Of a stretch of DNA of 64,000 nucleotides, positions 1 through 11,206 are shown piece after piece; the first letter of the stretch is position 1; each line of letters opens with the position of its first letter. A model generated the notes under the pieces. That model was not told the DNA's origin and did no database searches. It saw only the letters and a program-made list of their open reading frames with translations. Both the position numbers and the translations under genes were made by a program. The stretch comes from Periconia sp. R9002 (Eukaryota > Ascomycota > Dothideomycetes > Pleosporales > Periconiaceae): positions 1 to 64,000 of the forward strand of contig JAMAHW010000110.1 of assembly GCA_023627715.1 (NCBI GenBank), read 5' to 3'.

Positions 1-75
1 TTCTTCTTCTTCTTCTTCTTCTTCTTCTTCTTCTTCTTCTTCTTCTTCTTCTTCTTCTTCTTCTTCTTCTTCTTC
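1..75. repeat. (TTC)n trinucleotide microsatellite
   Basis: An uninterrupted run of about 25 TTC units starts at the first base and passes into a short CTC/CCT run. It is probably longer to the left, because the window edge cuts it. No reading frame of interest crosses it. Confidence 0.97.
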
Positions 76-2018
76 TCCTCCTCCTCCTTTGAAACACAGA
101 CGTACACCATCCCATCCTATACCTGCGTGAATGATTCAATTATCGTACTACTTGCATACGTAGGTACATACAAAACTAAATCTTGATACCTAGCCTCCCT
201 CTTTCTTTTTCCTCTCTTTCTCTCTCTCTCTATCTATCCTACTTATCGATCTACATCTTACCCTCCTAAACCTTACCCCTTCTCCTTCCGACCCTAACCC
301 CAACCCTACTTCACAAACTACATGTACACACATTAAGGGTTTTGGCTGGGTTTAGAATAGGGCGTTAACAGCTTTCTTTATTTTAATACCTATTTAATAG
401 TATATAGAAAGTACGTTAAGAGGTTGTTTAACAGTATTTCAAAGTAGCAGGTGCGGTTGACGCTGTATTCTGAACTCGGCTAATAACTGTAATGCATGTA
501 CACAACACACAAACACAAACTTAGGCACTTAGTGATACATGCACATAATACACCCATTCTCTTCTTTCGTTTGAAACAAACAATTCTAAAAAAAGAGGGG
601 AAAGACAGCGTGTTCGGCCGTTTCCATGTAAAACCTCGCCAACGACAACAACAACAACAAAAATAACAAAAAACAAATGATATAGAAAAAGTAAAAGAGA
701 CCGACAAAAAAAAGAGACAGCCTATCCTACACTGCACCTACTTTAAATACCTCCTTAAAATATATATAAGCAAGTATAACAGTATAATGGTGTTTAGCAT
801 TCCTACTTTTCTTTCTTTTTCTTCTTCATTTCCCTTTTTTCTAGAAGTTTCATAACGCGTAGGCTAACCTACCCATCCTACCTTTGACACTAGGAAAGAT
901 AGGTAATGCTTTTGTTGCTTGCTAACTCTCTCTCGTCTCTCCACTTTGCACGTTCTACCTATACACACACGTACACACACGTACACGTACACACACACAC
1001 ACACCACCTAGGCACTAGTTGGTGCGCGGAACAGGTGGGAACGAGGGAGGGGCGAAACTCGAATTAAATATTTCATCATTCATACAACACTCAATCACGT
1101 CAATCACATCAACTAATCAATCTACTGACAAGAGAGAGAGAGAGAGAGGGGTGGGGGGAGGTGTTAAGTCATACGCGAACGCACACGAATCGCACGCTAT
1201 CTATATCAGTATCGGCATGTCTTCGTATTTCGACGTTGACGTACGTCAACATGTTGTAAAAAGTTGAGAAATATGCTACACACACACACACATGTACACA
1301 CACGTACAAAGAAAACAGAAAAAAAAAAAAGAAGAAATATATGAAAATTGGAATTTGATCCTCACAGAGTAATCGCAAAGAAGAAATATAATACATTTCG
1401 CTTTCTGTCTTCGAAACGATCGAATCTATATAATGTACATACGGCAAGGTGAGGTAATGTAACGTAATGTATATGTAGAAGTAAGAGTAAAACCTCCTCC
1501 CCCCCCCCCTCTCCCCTTTCCCCCATCGAGCAACGAAACCGCTAACCAGAACAAAACAAAAAAAAAAGTCAAGACACCGCAAGGAGGAACAGAACGGAGG
1601 GAGAGAAGGTTAGGTAAATAGTATAATACCAGGGCGGTGCCTACATACATATGTACAATCCCTTCTCCCCCCTTCTTCCCTTCATTCGATCAATCGCTCG
1701 TTCGCTCATTCGCTCGCTCAAGCACCAAAAAAAAAAGTAAAAGGTAAGAAAGTAATTACAACGCCAAACCAACTCTTCCCCCCTTCCCCAAACTTCTTCT
1801 ACTGCTCTGCTCCCACCACCATCACTATCACAATTGCCCTGTACATACACGACATACATACATGCCTTCTTTCCTTCCCTCATCTCACGCGATTCCAGCT
1901 TCCAGTATCATCTATGCATCCAAGCAAGCGCGTCCAAAACCCGGTACGAGAGCGTAGGAAAGCGTACCTCCCACTCCGCTCCGCTATGCTGAGATATATA
2001 TACACATACGCGAAAGCC
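76..2018. other. Gene-free, low-complexity intergenic region
   Basis: About 1.9 kb without a credible coding exon. It holds CT-rich tracts, a CA/GTAC tract near 960-1005, a GA run near 1129-1150, a C-run near 1500-1512 and several A-runs. The reading frames here are short and compositionally biased. The right end probably carries the 3' UTR of the SNF2 gene that ends at 2019. Confidence 0.7.
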
Positions 2019-5000
2019 TCAAGCGGCACTCATATCCAAGCCAGCATCGACGAGGCTTTCCAGGTACTGATCCTTGACATCCTTTTCCTTCTTTCCGCCA
2101 CCACTGCGGCCGCCCTTCTTCTGATTCTTGACGGGGCCGGGTTTCTTTTTGATCGTGGTTTTGTCCTCCTTTTCTTTCTTGACGAGGGCCTTCTCGTCGT
2201 CATTGTGCGCATCACTGCCATCGCCGTCGTCCTTCTTCTTCACACTCTTCAAAAGCATCTCCTCCACAGCCTCCATACCCTTCGCCTCAGCCGCACTAAC
2301 AGCAGCAGCGTCACCACCACCGCCCTTCTTCGCGCCCTTCTTCGCAGCGCCAGACCCCTCTGCTTCTTCACCCGCGACCATCTTGTCCAGCTCGAGCTTA
2401 CTGATACCCAGCGCGTGGATCTGCTCTTCGACGGTACCTTTCGTGACGAGCCTCACGACCTCGACCTCGCGCGTCTGGCCGACGCGATGGGCGCGGTTCT
2501 CAGCCTGGATGTCGTCTTGCGGGTTGAACGACGAGTCGAAGATGATGACTTTGTTCGCGCACGCGAGGTTGATGCCCGCGCCGCCCGACTTGGTGCTGAG
2601 CATGAAGACGGGGATCGACTCGTCCTCGTAGAATTGATCGAGGAGAGGCTGGCGGTCGCTGATGGCCGTGGAGCCGTCGATGCGCGAGTACGCAATGTCC
2701 TCTTCGTCGAGAACCCACTGGAGAATGTCCATGACGGACGTGAATTGCGAGAAGATCAGGGTGCGGTCGTTTTTGAAGCGCCGGAGGAGCTCCACGAGCT
2801 TGATGACCTTGCCAGAGTCCATCCACTCGTGGTTCTTGAGCTCGAAGCGGCTCAGGGCTGGGTATTTGACGGCGAGGGAGTGGCATTGGTAATCTTGATA
2901 GAGTTGGAGTTCCTCGAAGATGATGTCCGGGTTGCTGTCGCGGAATGTGTCCTCTTTGAGGCAGGCTTTTGCCATCTTGGCGATTTTGGTGTCGTTGTAG
3001 CGCTCGCGGAAGAGGAGGGGGTGAATGGCGGCTTGCCGGAGCTTCATGATGACGTTGGTGTGCTCTTTGGTGGGTTGGCCGGCGACGCGTTCCAGCCTCT
3101 TAAGCTGTTCATCATAAATCTTCTTTTGAATGGGGGTGAGTTCGCAGTACTCCACACGGCAGGTCTTCTTTGGCAAGTGCTTGAGCACCTGCGCCTTCTT
3201 CCGTCGCAGAACAAACGGCGTCATCATAGACCGGGCTCGTTCGATGCGCTGAGTAGATAGCAACGTGTCGTGCGAATCACTTTCCGTGACCTTGGCCTTG
3301 TGCTTAAAAGCAACCGCGACACCTTCTTTGACTTCTTCCGTGTTGAAGATATCCGGCATCAGGAAAGCCAAGATAGACAACAGCTCCTGAAGACTATTTT
3401 GGAGGGGTGTTCCTGTCAACAGCAGTCGGCAGCGTGCCGGGATCTTCATAAGGCTGGAGTACCGCTGTGTTGTCGAGTTCTTCAGCATGTGACCTTCGTC
3501 GAATATGCACAGTTTCGGGTTGATTTTGCGTAGGAACTTGCTGTCCATTGGTTTGAATGCAAGGTCGTATGTTGTGAGAACAACATCAACGAGCCCCGCC
3601 TTGATCTGGTCGTGAATCTCCTCCTGCTTGTACATGCGGTCATTTTGAGATCCGTAGTAGATCTCGAAGTTGACTGTCTCCGAGAAATGTCGGAACTCGC
3701 GGGCCCAGTTTTCGAGAGTGGAACCAGGGACAACGATCAAGTGAGGGCCCTCCTGCGACGTCTGCTTAAGGTGAGAGATGAGAGAAATGACCTGGCAAGT
3801 CTTTCCCAAACCCATGTCGTCCGCCAGTATTCCTGAGATCTGGTTATTCCACAGTAGATTTAGCCAATTCAAGCCCACGACTTGATAATCCTTTAATTCG
3901 ATATCATTGTTCATAATCGAGGGTTTTTTGATCAGCTTGGTTCGTTTCAAGGATTTTCGCAAACTGTCGCGGTCCGAGTCCGAGTCACGGTTACTACGAG
4001 AGCTGTGATAGCCCGAATCGCCGGCATCACTGTCTTCAACGAGCTCCGTGGCAGCAACTTCACCCTCAGTAGATCCGCCAAACATGTCGACACCCCAACG
4101 AGCCATGGTGGCTACAATAGGCCGGCCGCGCGCTTCGCATTGCTTGACAACAGAGTCGATGGTTTGATAGGCCTTCCACATATTCCTCGCTGACTCCACA
4201 AGCCTCTCACCGAGAGTGGATTTTGGCTTGCGGGCCTTTTTACCCGTCTCTAGTTGTCGGTGATCTACGTGGATCTTTTCAATGGCGGCCAAAGATCGGA
4301 AAGGTCGCTGCTCGAATATCGATGCAATGTCCTCCTCTTTGTGCCCGGAAAGATCGACCATTTCTTTCACTGTGCACTTGTTGAAGAACTCCAACAGCTT
4401 TCCTGCCTCAAAGTAGTCTTCCCCGTCGTCGCGGCCTGCTTCAGAGCCAGAGTCCGAATCAATGAGAATTGCCTCCTCTTCCTCATCATCATCTGGGAGA
4501 GTCTTGGGCTTCTCAGGCGATGTCTCTGGAGTGGGAGTGCGATTGGGTCGACCGCGAACCAGTTTACGCTTCCTTTTTGGCTTTTCAGGGCTCGGAGCAA
4601 CCTTGGGAGCCAGGGGTACTTGCTTATTCGTATAACGGTCTGCCAAGTTGGTGAGCCGTTGGTTGAGCGTACGCTGTGCTGTTTTCTTCGGCGCTGCCTG
4701 CGAGCTAGTTTTTGACAGCTCATCTTCCGAAGAATCGAGGAGGTAGTTATTCGCGTCGTCTGCATTCCCACGCGCTTTCATAAGCGCACTGTATACTTGC
4801 TTCACCGACTTGTCACTATGCACGACGCGCAATCTCCACACTTTATTCCTCATAACCATATCTTTGATGTCATCCAAAGTGGAAATGTCAGGCTCGTCGT
4901 CGGATTGGGTAAGATCCACGGGCATAGCGCGAGAAGGGCCAGTCTGCTTTGGCCGTTTCGCAGGCGGCGAAGCAGTTCGATCTGAAGGCCGCTTCCGGGC

Positions 5001-5549
5001 AGCATTGTATTGGAAGCTCGACAGATCAAATGAAGGCTTCTGTGGGGTTTCCTCAACCCGTGGCGACGAGAAGTGGTGCGATCGCGATTGAGTCTCGACT
5101 TTGGACGGTGGTATATTAGACCCTCGAAACTCCTCCTCTTCTGAATCGGGCTCTACAGGAGGGTCATCCGAAGTCAGGTCAACGGGTGCGCGGCGGGGAA
5201 CGGCTGGTGGCAACTGGCTGTACGTGCCCGGGGGTGCCATAAGATTGCGCGCCATGGGAGGTGGTGTTATAGCGGGCGAAGAGCGGGAGACTTGCACTTG
5301 CGAAGTGGGTTGCTGCGACGTGGGCTGTTGAGTTGGGTGGGCGGGGCGACTCGATTGCGGCGTCAGTAGCATCGTAGGTTGGGTGCCGGCGAAGAAGTGC
5401 GATCGACCGGCTGGAAGCTGTTGGGTAGGTTGAGTGACGAATTCGCTGGCTTGCTGCTTGTCGTCGTCGTCGTCGTCGTCGTCGCTGTCCTCCGCTGTTA
5501 TAGGACGCGGCGGCGGCGAAGAGGTAACTATTGGGTCGCGTTTGTACAT
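2019..5549 (-). CDS. FUN30: Fun30/SMARCAD1-type SNF2 chromatin remodeller
   Basis: Single-exon gene of 1176 aa. The N-terminal ~540 residues are acidic, Ser/Pro-rich and probably disordered, with a CUE-like helical segment at about 221-275 that would bind ubiquitin. The SNF2 ATPase follows: a DYQVVGLNWL motif near 554, Walker A DDMGLGKT at about 577-584 and a DEGH box at about 683-686. The helicase C half has an IFSQFTSVMDIL motif and ends with the motif VI-type sequence AENRAHRVGQ. The tail is Lys-rich. In yeast and human this family slides and evicts nucleosomes, promotes resection at DNA breaks and maintains silent chromatin; that role is inferred from family. The CUE segment plus the split-free ATPase favours Fun30 over Snf2, Iswi or Ino80. 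It lies head-to-head with VMA21 across 337 bp. A 448-aa open frame on the opposite strand (1914-3260) is a shadow. Confidence 0.95.
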   Translation of the reverse strand: MYKRDPIVTSSPPPRPITAEDSDDDDDDDDKQQASEFVTQPTQQLPAGRSHFFAGTQPTMLLTPQSSRPAHPTQQPTSQQPTSQVQVSRSSPAITPPPMARNLMAPPGTYSQLPPAVPRRAPVDLTSDDPPVEPDSEEEEFRGSNIPPSKVETQSRSHHFSSPRVEETPQKPSFDLSSFQYNAARKRPSDRTASPPAKRPKQTGPSRAMPVDLTQSDDEPDISTLDDIKDMVMRNKVWRLRVVHSDKSVKQVYSALMKARGNADDANNYLLDSSEDELSKTSSQAAPKKTAQRTLNQRLTNLADRYTNKQVPLAPKVAPSPEKPKRKRKLVRGRPNRTPTPETSPEKPKTLPDDDEEEEAILIDSDSGSEAGRDDGEDYFEAGKLLEFFNKCTVKEMVDLSGHKEEDIASIFEQRPFRSLAAIEKIHVDHRQLETGKKARKPKSTLGERLVESARNMWKAYQTIDSVVKQCEARGRPIVATMARWGVDMFGGSTEGEVAATELVEDSDAGDSGYHSSRSNRDSDSDRDSLRKSLKRTKLIKKPSIMNNDIELKDYQVVGLNWLNLLWNNQISGILADDMGLGKTCQVISLISHLKQTSQEGPHLIVVPGSTLENWAREFRHFSETVNFEIYYGSQNDRMYKQEEIHDQIKAGLVDVVLTTYDLAFKPMDSKFLRKINPKLCIFDEGHMLKNSTTQRYSSLMKIPARCRLLLTGTPLQNSLQELLSILAFLMPDIFNTEEVKEGVAVAFKHKAKVTESDSHDTLLSTQRIERARSMMTPFVLRRKKAQVLKHLPKKTCRVEYCELTPIQKKIYDEQLKRLERVAGQPTKEHTNVIMKLRQAAIHPLLFRERYNDTKIAKMAKACLKEDTFRDSNPDIIFEELQLYQDYQCHSLAVKYPALSRFELKNHEWMDSGKVIKLVELLRRFKNDRTLIFSQFTSVMDILQWVLDEEDIAYSRIDGSTAISDRQPLLDQFYEDESIPVFMLSTKSGGAGINLACANKVIIFDSSFNPQDDIQAENRAHRVGQTREVEVVRLVTKGTVEEQIHALGISKLELDKMVAGEEAEGSGAAKKGAKKGGGGDAAAVSAAEAKGMEAVEEMLLKSVKKKDDGDGSDAHNDDEKALVKKEKEDKTTIKKKPGPVKNQKKGGRSGGGKKEKDVKDQYLESLVDAGLDMSAA

Positions 5550-5886
5550 TATGGAACAAGGTGTATATGTCAGTGAAGCAAACTATTTCCCTGCTCGGTA
5601 GTTCGCTTTAGACAAAAGGTCGCGAATGGCTTTGTAGTTAAAAATGTTTCAAGAAACCAGACAAAGAGATGGGTGTTGTAACAAAGAAACGGCCATGCAG
5701 GTGGTTGGTGAAGTCAGTACCGAAAGACAGGGACGTTTTGTGGGGGGTGAGAAAGAAGTTGACGACGCGCAGGAGCGCGTAGAGTGGAAAAGAGAGCACA
5801 GACCATGCCCATTACATCGTTGATTGTTCTGTAAAAGGTGAACGTGAGCCGTTCTACCCAAGCCCCCCTTCACCTCCCCACCCACA
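5550..5886. promoter_or_regulatory. Shared divergent promoter region, FUN30 / VMA21
   Basis: 337 bp lie between the two start codons, so both promoters and 5' UTRs must fit here. I see no convincing TATA box and no other gene. Its role as a promoter is inferred from position. Confidence 0.55.
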
Positions 5887-6367
5887 ATGCAAGAACCACT
5901 CCCTCGTCTCCGGAAGACTGACCCATCTGAGGTCGGCAAAGATGGGCATGCATCTCAGGAGCCATCCAACATTGCGCCCGCAGTGCCTGCGTACGTTTCC
6001 CACTGTCTCCGCCTGCGCTCCAAGTAGCGAGGAATATCAATTTACCGTTACTCATCTTGCCCCTAGATCTGTGATTTGGACGCTGCTCTCTTTCTCTTTT
6101 GCCATGGTCACTCTACCACTGGGAACCTATTTCTTTACTGTGAAGTACGTCTTTAACGGTATGTATACATCACGTGGTCGCCGACGGTGTGTGGTGTGTA
6201 CCGTACTTTTGCTGATAGCTCGCGATTCACCAGGCAATTCAACCTACGCAGGGGGCTTGGCAGCCTTGATGGCGAATGTGGTCCTCATCTCCTACGTAAT
6301 TCTAGCATTCAAAGACGATCAAGCAGAGCAACGAGAGGAGCAAGAGAAGCGGAAAAAAGCATTGTAG
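5887..6367 (+). CDS. VMA21: V-ATPase assembly membrane protein Vma21
   Basis: Three exons by inspection: 5887-5990, 6067-6158 and 6234-6367, giving 109 aa. Both introns are GT..AG and the frame is continuous across them. The product has a short hydrophilic N-terminus and two membrane segments, roughly SVIWTLLSFSFAMVTLPLGT and GGLAALMANVVLISYVILAF, with the family signature LGTYFFTVKYVF between them and GNSTYAGG after it. It ends in KKAL, matching the KKXX dilysine ER-retrieval signal of this family. Vma21 escorts assembly of the V0 sector in the ER. Length and topology match known Vma21 proteins. I chose the ATG at 5887 because the next in-frame ATG would fall in the second exon, inside the first membrane segment. 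Confidence 0.93.
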
Positions 6368-6845
6368 CATGTGTCCACATATGTACGCATAGTCAGACTG
6401 GCGCGGCTTGGTCAAGCAGACAAAAAAATCTAGTGTCATTGAGCAGTGAGAGCGATGTGATTCCATCTCCCATTACTGATTACTACATACGTAGCTCCCT
6501 TCGATTTGAGCTCCTGACACTCGGGTTGGGGGTATAATGAGTGACATGTTCTGAATCCCCACTTCACTCTCGAATGCTCCAAACGCCCAATCCAGAGACT
6601 CCATGTGAAAGTGCGTGAGCGGTAACTGAAGCACACCACAATAACTCCGGACCTCTCCGCCTCCCGTTTATATCCAACTCGTGTTTATCGTCATCGTTCA
6701 TGCAAAAAAGTGTACCGTCTCTGTTAGATCCACGCTAACTCGGTTCCCAATGCTGCTACATCCAAAAAATCACCATAGCCCACATGCAATTCGCTTGTTA
6801 CACAACTGACGAAAAAGCGCTTTACGTTGCAATTTCACTGCCATT
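6368..6845. other. Convergent 3' intergenic region
   Basis: 478 bp between the stop codons of VMA21 (+) and the DUF2406 gene (-). Both 3' UTRs must lie here. No further gene or repeat was seen. Confidence 0.6.
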
Positions 6846-8427
6846 TTAATCCTTGCTGAACCGCCTCTTGAACCAACTCCGCCTCTTTTCGGGTTCCGGG
6901 CGAGCCTGCGAAGCGCCGTTCGCAGGAGGGGCTCCATTCGAAGTGTTGGTTTTGGTGAGCTTGATAGGCTGACCGTGAACCGGTGGTGGAGGCGGGCCGT
7001 TCTGCTGAGGGGGGGCGGGCGGCGAACCATATCCATTTCCGTTGGATTGTTGTTGCGGCGGCTGTACAAAATAGGAATTGCGCTGCCCATTTTCTTCCAT
7101 AATGGGTCCTCCGCCGAACCCATTGAATCCATATTGTTCACCCATGTCTGGCTGTCGTACGGGAGGAGCAGCGCGCTCAACAGAGCTGTTGTCGCTGCTC
7201 GGATCGGTCGAGTAAGGGTCGCTGTGACTGCCGTTGGATCCATTGGTGTTTACGGTATCTCGAGATTGATGGTACCCTTGATTGGGGTATACGTTGTGAC
7301 CATTGCTATAGCGGTTGTACTGCGAATCTGGTTGCATACGATTGTAGCGGGGTCGCGGTGGACCACCTACGGGACCTCCCATGCCCTGCGCATTGTCCAT
7401 CCAGCTGTCCCGGGCAGCTTGTCGGTTGCCGTAATATCCACTGTAGCGATTCTGTTCATGGCCTAATCAAACGTCAGTTACGTCCTTGGCATTGCATTGG
7501 AAAGTTCAGGTGGAAGAAGGAGTAAGCGGCTCTCAGTCGGTCAATCTCGTGAGATGTGGTATCACCCTACTCACTTGACGCAGATTGAGCTGATGCGCTT
7601 GTTGGGCTTTTGAGGTGATGATGTGGGGATTGGGTTGGCTACTGACCGCCATAGTAGCTGCTTCTCCTACTGGCGCCGCCGTATTGGCTGGCTATGTCTG
7701 TGTTGGTATCTGCCGATGAAAATTAGCGCGTGCGCATTTCATCATGTAAAAATCCACCTACCGGCTCTCATAGTGTGTGCTCTCCTCCTGTATTCGTTAT
7801 CGATGGCTGCTTCGAACGAGCGGATCGTGTCAAGCGGTCGCTCCCATTTTGAACGAGTGGGATTGGAGATGTCGGGTTCCTCTGCATCTTGTCAGACCAA
7901 ATACGCTCATGACACGACATACACGGACACAATGTACAACGACTGGGACACTAGGTATTCACTTACCGATGGGGTTACCTCGCATGTCGGTATGCGCGAA
8001 TGAACGAAGTGATTGAAGGGTGGGTTTCTCAAGCGCCGCAGCGACTAGTTAAGAGTCAGTAAACATGGACATGGAAGAACAAAAACGATCATCGAACGAG
8101 ACAAGACCAGTGCATTCCACCAGGAATGATGCAAAAGCACGAGGACGTGTTTGTACACGGCACTGCTCCGCGCGGGTGCAAGTAGAGATGAAGCCACCAA
8201 TACGTACCTGGCTGAGATTCCATCATGGCGGCGTTGGGATCGGCTTTTGTGTGGGCGTGCAAGTGTTGCTTCTCGTCGTGGCTCTCTTTTCTCGAATGAC
8301 CGCTCTTGCCGCTCCTGAAGCTGATTGTGCTCTTGGTTCGTGGGCGTGTTTCTGGGCGTGAAGAAGACTGTTGCAAAGGTTGCCCATCGGGCGAGGAAGG
8401 ATAACGGTTTTCCATGGCGACGGACAT
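6846..8427 (-). CDS. DUF2406-domain protein, fungal, function unknown
   Basis: Five exons read on the minus strand: 8427-8208, 8044-7967, 7881-7762, 7709-7647 and 7462-6846 (365 aa). The DUF2406 signature is spread over the first three exons: RPRTKSTISFRSGKS, then HTKADPNAAMMESQP, then LEKPTLQSLRSFAHTDMRGNPI, then SNPTRSKWERPLDTIRSFEAAID. This order and spacing is the standard one for the family. The C-terminal half (last exon) is Gln/Asn/Pro/Gly-rich, probably disordered, and closes with a basic patch, RRSWFKRRFSKD. Yeast members are uncharacterised peripheral proteins, so I assign no activity. The start at 8427 is the first ATG in frame; an open frame continues upstream but without an ATG. 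A 2.8 kb gene-free region precedes it. Confidence 0.9.
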
Positions 8428-11206
8428 GGCGGACCTTGCTGATCGCGGTAAGTGGCTGGGTCGGTTGCTGGATGCCGATGTGGGTAATGGGTTTCGGGAT
8501 GGCGTTTTAGCAATTGCAATTTCCCTCAAGCGCTGGAACGTGCAAGATCAAGGCGTGTGCACCGAATGAAATGGGGCGGGAGAGGGCGTAGCGCGGTGAG
8601 TTGCGGTATGGTTTCTCGGATGGATCGCAGGCTAGTTGACCGCAAACACCTTCAGGAGTACAGTGCGTAGGCGATATGGATATAAAGCTCGCGTGGGGCT
8701 CAGGGTTTAAGGTAAGAATTGGTAGGTTTCTGATAGTGAGAGTGGAGAACTGCAGGCAGGCTATGGGAAATAGTAGGTGGCAGGTCGCGATAAGACGGGG
8801 GCGGGTGTGCGATAAGTCGATAGCGCTTCCCAATGGAGGGCCCTTGTTTGCGGGAGGGTAGCAACGAGGGTGGTAGGTAAATGGCGAAAGACAGCAAACG
8901 GACGTGGTAGTGGACCGTGGTACAAGCAAGATGCAAACGAGGAGAGAAGGAGAGGACGGGATGGATGGATGGATGGGTTGGGAAAGAAGAGCAGCGTGGG
9001 TGGTAGAAGAAGAGGCGGGGGAGCGGGATGGTACGCGCGTAGATGCAATAGCCAAGTTGGCAAGAACAGGGCTAGGAAAGGCGGCGCTGGAGTGGTGATG
9101 AGCGGAGGTGGATCAAGCTGGGGGCAGGGTGGAGTGGTGTTGTTGAGGACATGCGGCGTGTGGTGCGTGTTACGTAGCGCTGGCTGGCTGGCTATAAATT
9201 GTACAGGAACAGTACGGGGGGATATACGATTGGGTGGGAGGCGCAGGCCGGTATGACGGGGGGCACAGTATTGATTGATTGATGATGATAGTCAGTCGTG
9301 TCAGAGCCTGGAGGAGGGATAAGACATTCAGTGAAGTGACTGCACCACCGACCTGAAACGTCGAGCGCCGGGCGAAGAGGCAGACACATGTAGAGTATGA
9401 CAGCGACGCGCAATCCATTGAATCGGATCGGCCGGATTCATCAGCTTCTTGCTACACTAGACTACACTAGACTACACTCTTGTCTGTCTCCCCGCTACCG
9501 TCCACCGTCCACCGCCTGCACCTGCGCCTGCACCTGTGTGTGTGCCTTGGTTTACAGACCTCTCTCCTCTCCGCGAACGTCATCCCCTTCAACTTTCAAA
9601 AAAAATGTAGACATTCGTGTACTCACAAAGGAAAAGGTGTGCTGTATGGCTGTCTGTGCGGCATGGGATGCCTTTGCCACGCTGTAGCATCTCGATCATC
9701 GCCTATATCCATCCTTCTTATATTTAGCAGCTGCCCACGTCCACTTGCTCCAAGAATCCTGATGACAAAAAATCCCGTTAAATCAGGATATTCAAACAGG
9801 CTATAATAAAAGCAAAGCACGTCCGTCTCTTCTCGCAAAGATAATAAATACTGCACGTAATCGTCCCCAATCCCCCGCGCAAACCAGAGGACAGAAATAC
9901 CCGTAGTACTTTTCGTAAGTGCATTCTAGCTCCAACCCGGCCATCTCATCGTCGCAAGCCCCAAAAGCGGTAAACCCACTCTCACCCACCAGCCCCCAGT
10001 TTGGAACTTTCCAGCCTTTTTGCCTCCCCCCCGGCCCTCTGTAGTATACGGTAGTCTCTCCCCACTCCACCCAGGCGACGCGACGCGCAAGCGCATGCGC
10101 ATCAAACTTGCATTGCATGTTCCACTGCTTGGCACGTCTACCTCAAACCACCATGAACAAGAAAAAAAAAAGAAAAAATAACAGAGCAAAAAACAAGGCA
10201 TACATCTACGACGACTGTCAAGTCAATTCACGCGAGACACACACACACATGTGATGTTTTTTGAACCAGAGAATGGTATTCATTGAAAAATGTCCCATAA
10301 CATGTAATTCAATAAAATACTGCATTCCCTCGGGTCCGGATTAGGGAATGTGCCAATAGCTTACTTATGCAGTGCTGAGTGAACACCACACCCACCACAC
10401 ACACACACACACACACATCCGAACCCTTCCTATCGCCATCCTAGCTGCAAACAAACAATTTCTTTAACCGTACGCTGTAGTAACAATCGACTTCCATCAC
10501 CTGCATTCACATATCCATCCAACTGGTTGACGCTTAGCAAACATCAAAAAAAAATTTAAAAATTCAAAAACATAAAAAACCAAACACAACAACTCCGTCA
10601 ATGACATCACATGCAGCTTGAAAAATCCCATTGACGTTTCGAGAAGCATCCACACCTACCCATCACACCCAGACTCGACACACACACACGCACACTCGCC
10701 CATCCGTTGATCTGTCACATCAGCCCTGTTGATCTTAATGTTCCTCTTAACTTAGCATTCTCTCCCCTTGCGGCCCCTTCGACTGAGTGAGTGAGTGAGG
10801 CTCCATCCCCCCCACACCGCACACACAGCCACCCCTTCCGTTCCGCCTCGCTCTATGCCCTAAATTAGTTCGTACGGTACGGTACAGGGCGGTACCGGTA
10901 CTTGTATCAAGGCACGCCCATGGTGATGTCTCTCTTTATTGCTCGGTTTGCCTGACGATGTTGGTTTGTTTTGAAGAATGTGTACGTACGGAAGGATATA
11001 AATAATTTTCTTTTCCTCGGGGAAAGATACTTGTACTATTTTTACTTCACTAACAATAGTCAAATATACCCAAAACAACCACCATTACCACAAAGTTTAA
11101 ATCTACGTCTGCAAAACAATACTCCTCCAAAAACACCAATATCACGATCTACAAACAACCCATCCAGATTCCAACTACACCACCACCATCCCCTCTTCCC
11201 CTCCCC
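8428..11206. other. Long gene-free region upstream of the DUF2406 gene
   Basis: About 2.8 kb between two minus-strand genes. It holds GA/GT-rich sequence at 8.6-9.3 kb, a three-unit tandem repeat at 9452-9479, CA dinucleotide tracts near 10236-10250, 10390-10420 and 10678-10695, and polyA-like runs. A 105-codon minus-strand frame (9801-10118) rich in Trp, Tyr and Cys is the only ORF of note. I cannot show that it is real. The 8.4-9.4 kb part may be 5' UTR and promoter of the DUF2406 gene. Confidence 0.55.
9452..9479. repeat. Short tandem repeat, 10-bp unit
   Basis: Nearly three head-to-tail copies of CTACACTAGA. No gene overlaps it. Confidence 0.85.

Noticed and set aside
286..311. Telomere-like CCCTAACCCCAACCCTA stretch
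   Set aside because: Only one to two imperfect units with irregular spacing, within general C/T-rich sequence. Not enough for an interstitial telomere.
1914..3260. 448-codon plus-strand open frame
   Set aside because: It lies antisense to the conserved helicase region of the Fun30 gene, has a composition typical of a shadow frame (Leu/Val/Asp/Arg-rich) and no recognisable domain.
9801..10118. 105-codon minus-strand ORF as a real gene
   Set aside because: No recognised family, signal peptide or supporting exon structure. Kept only as a note in the intergenic description.
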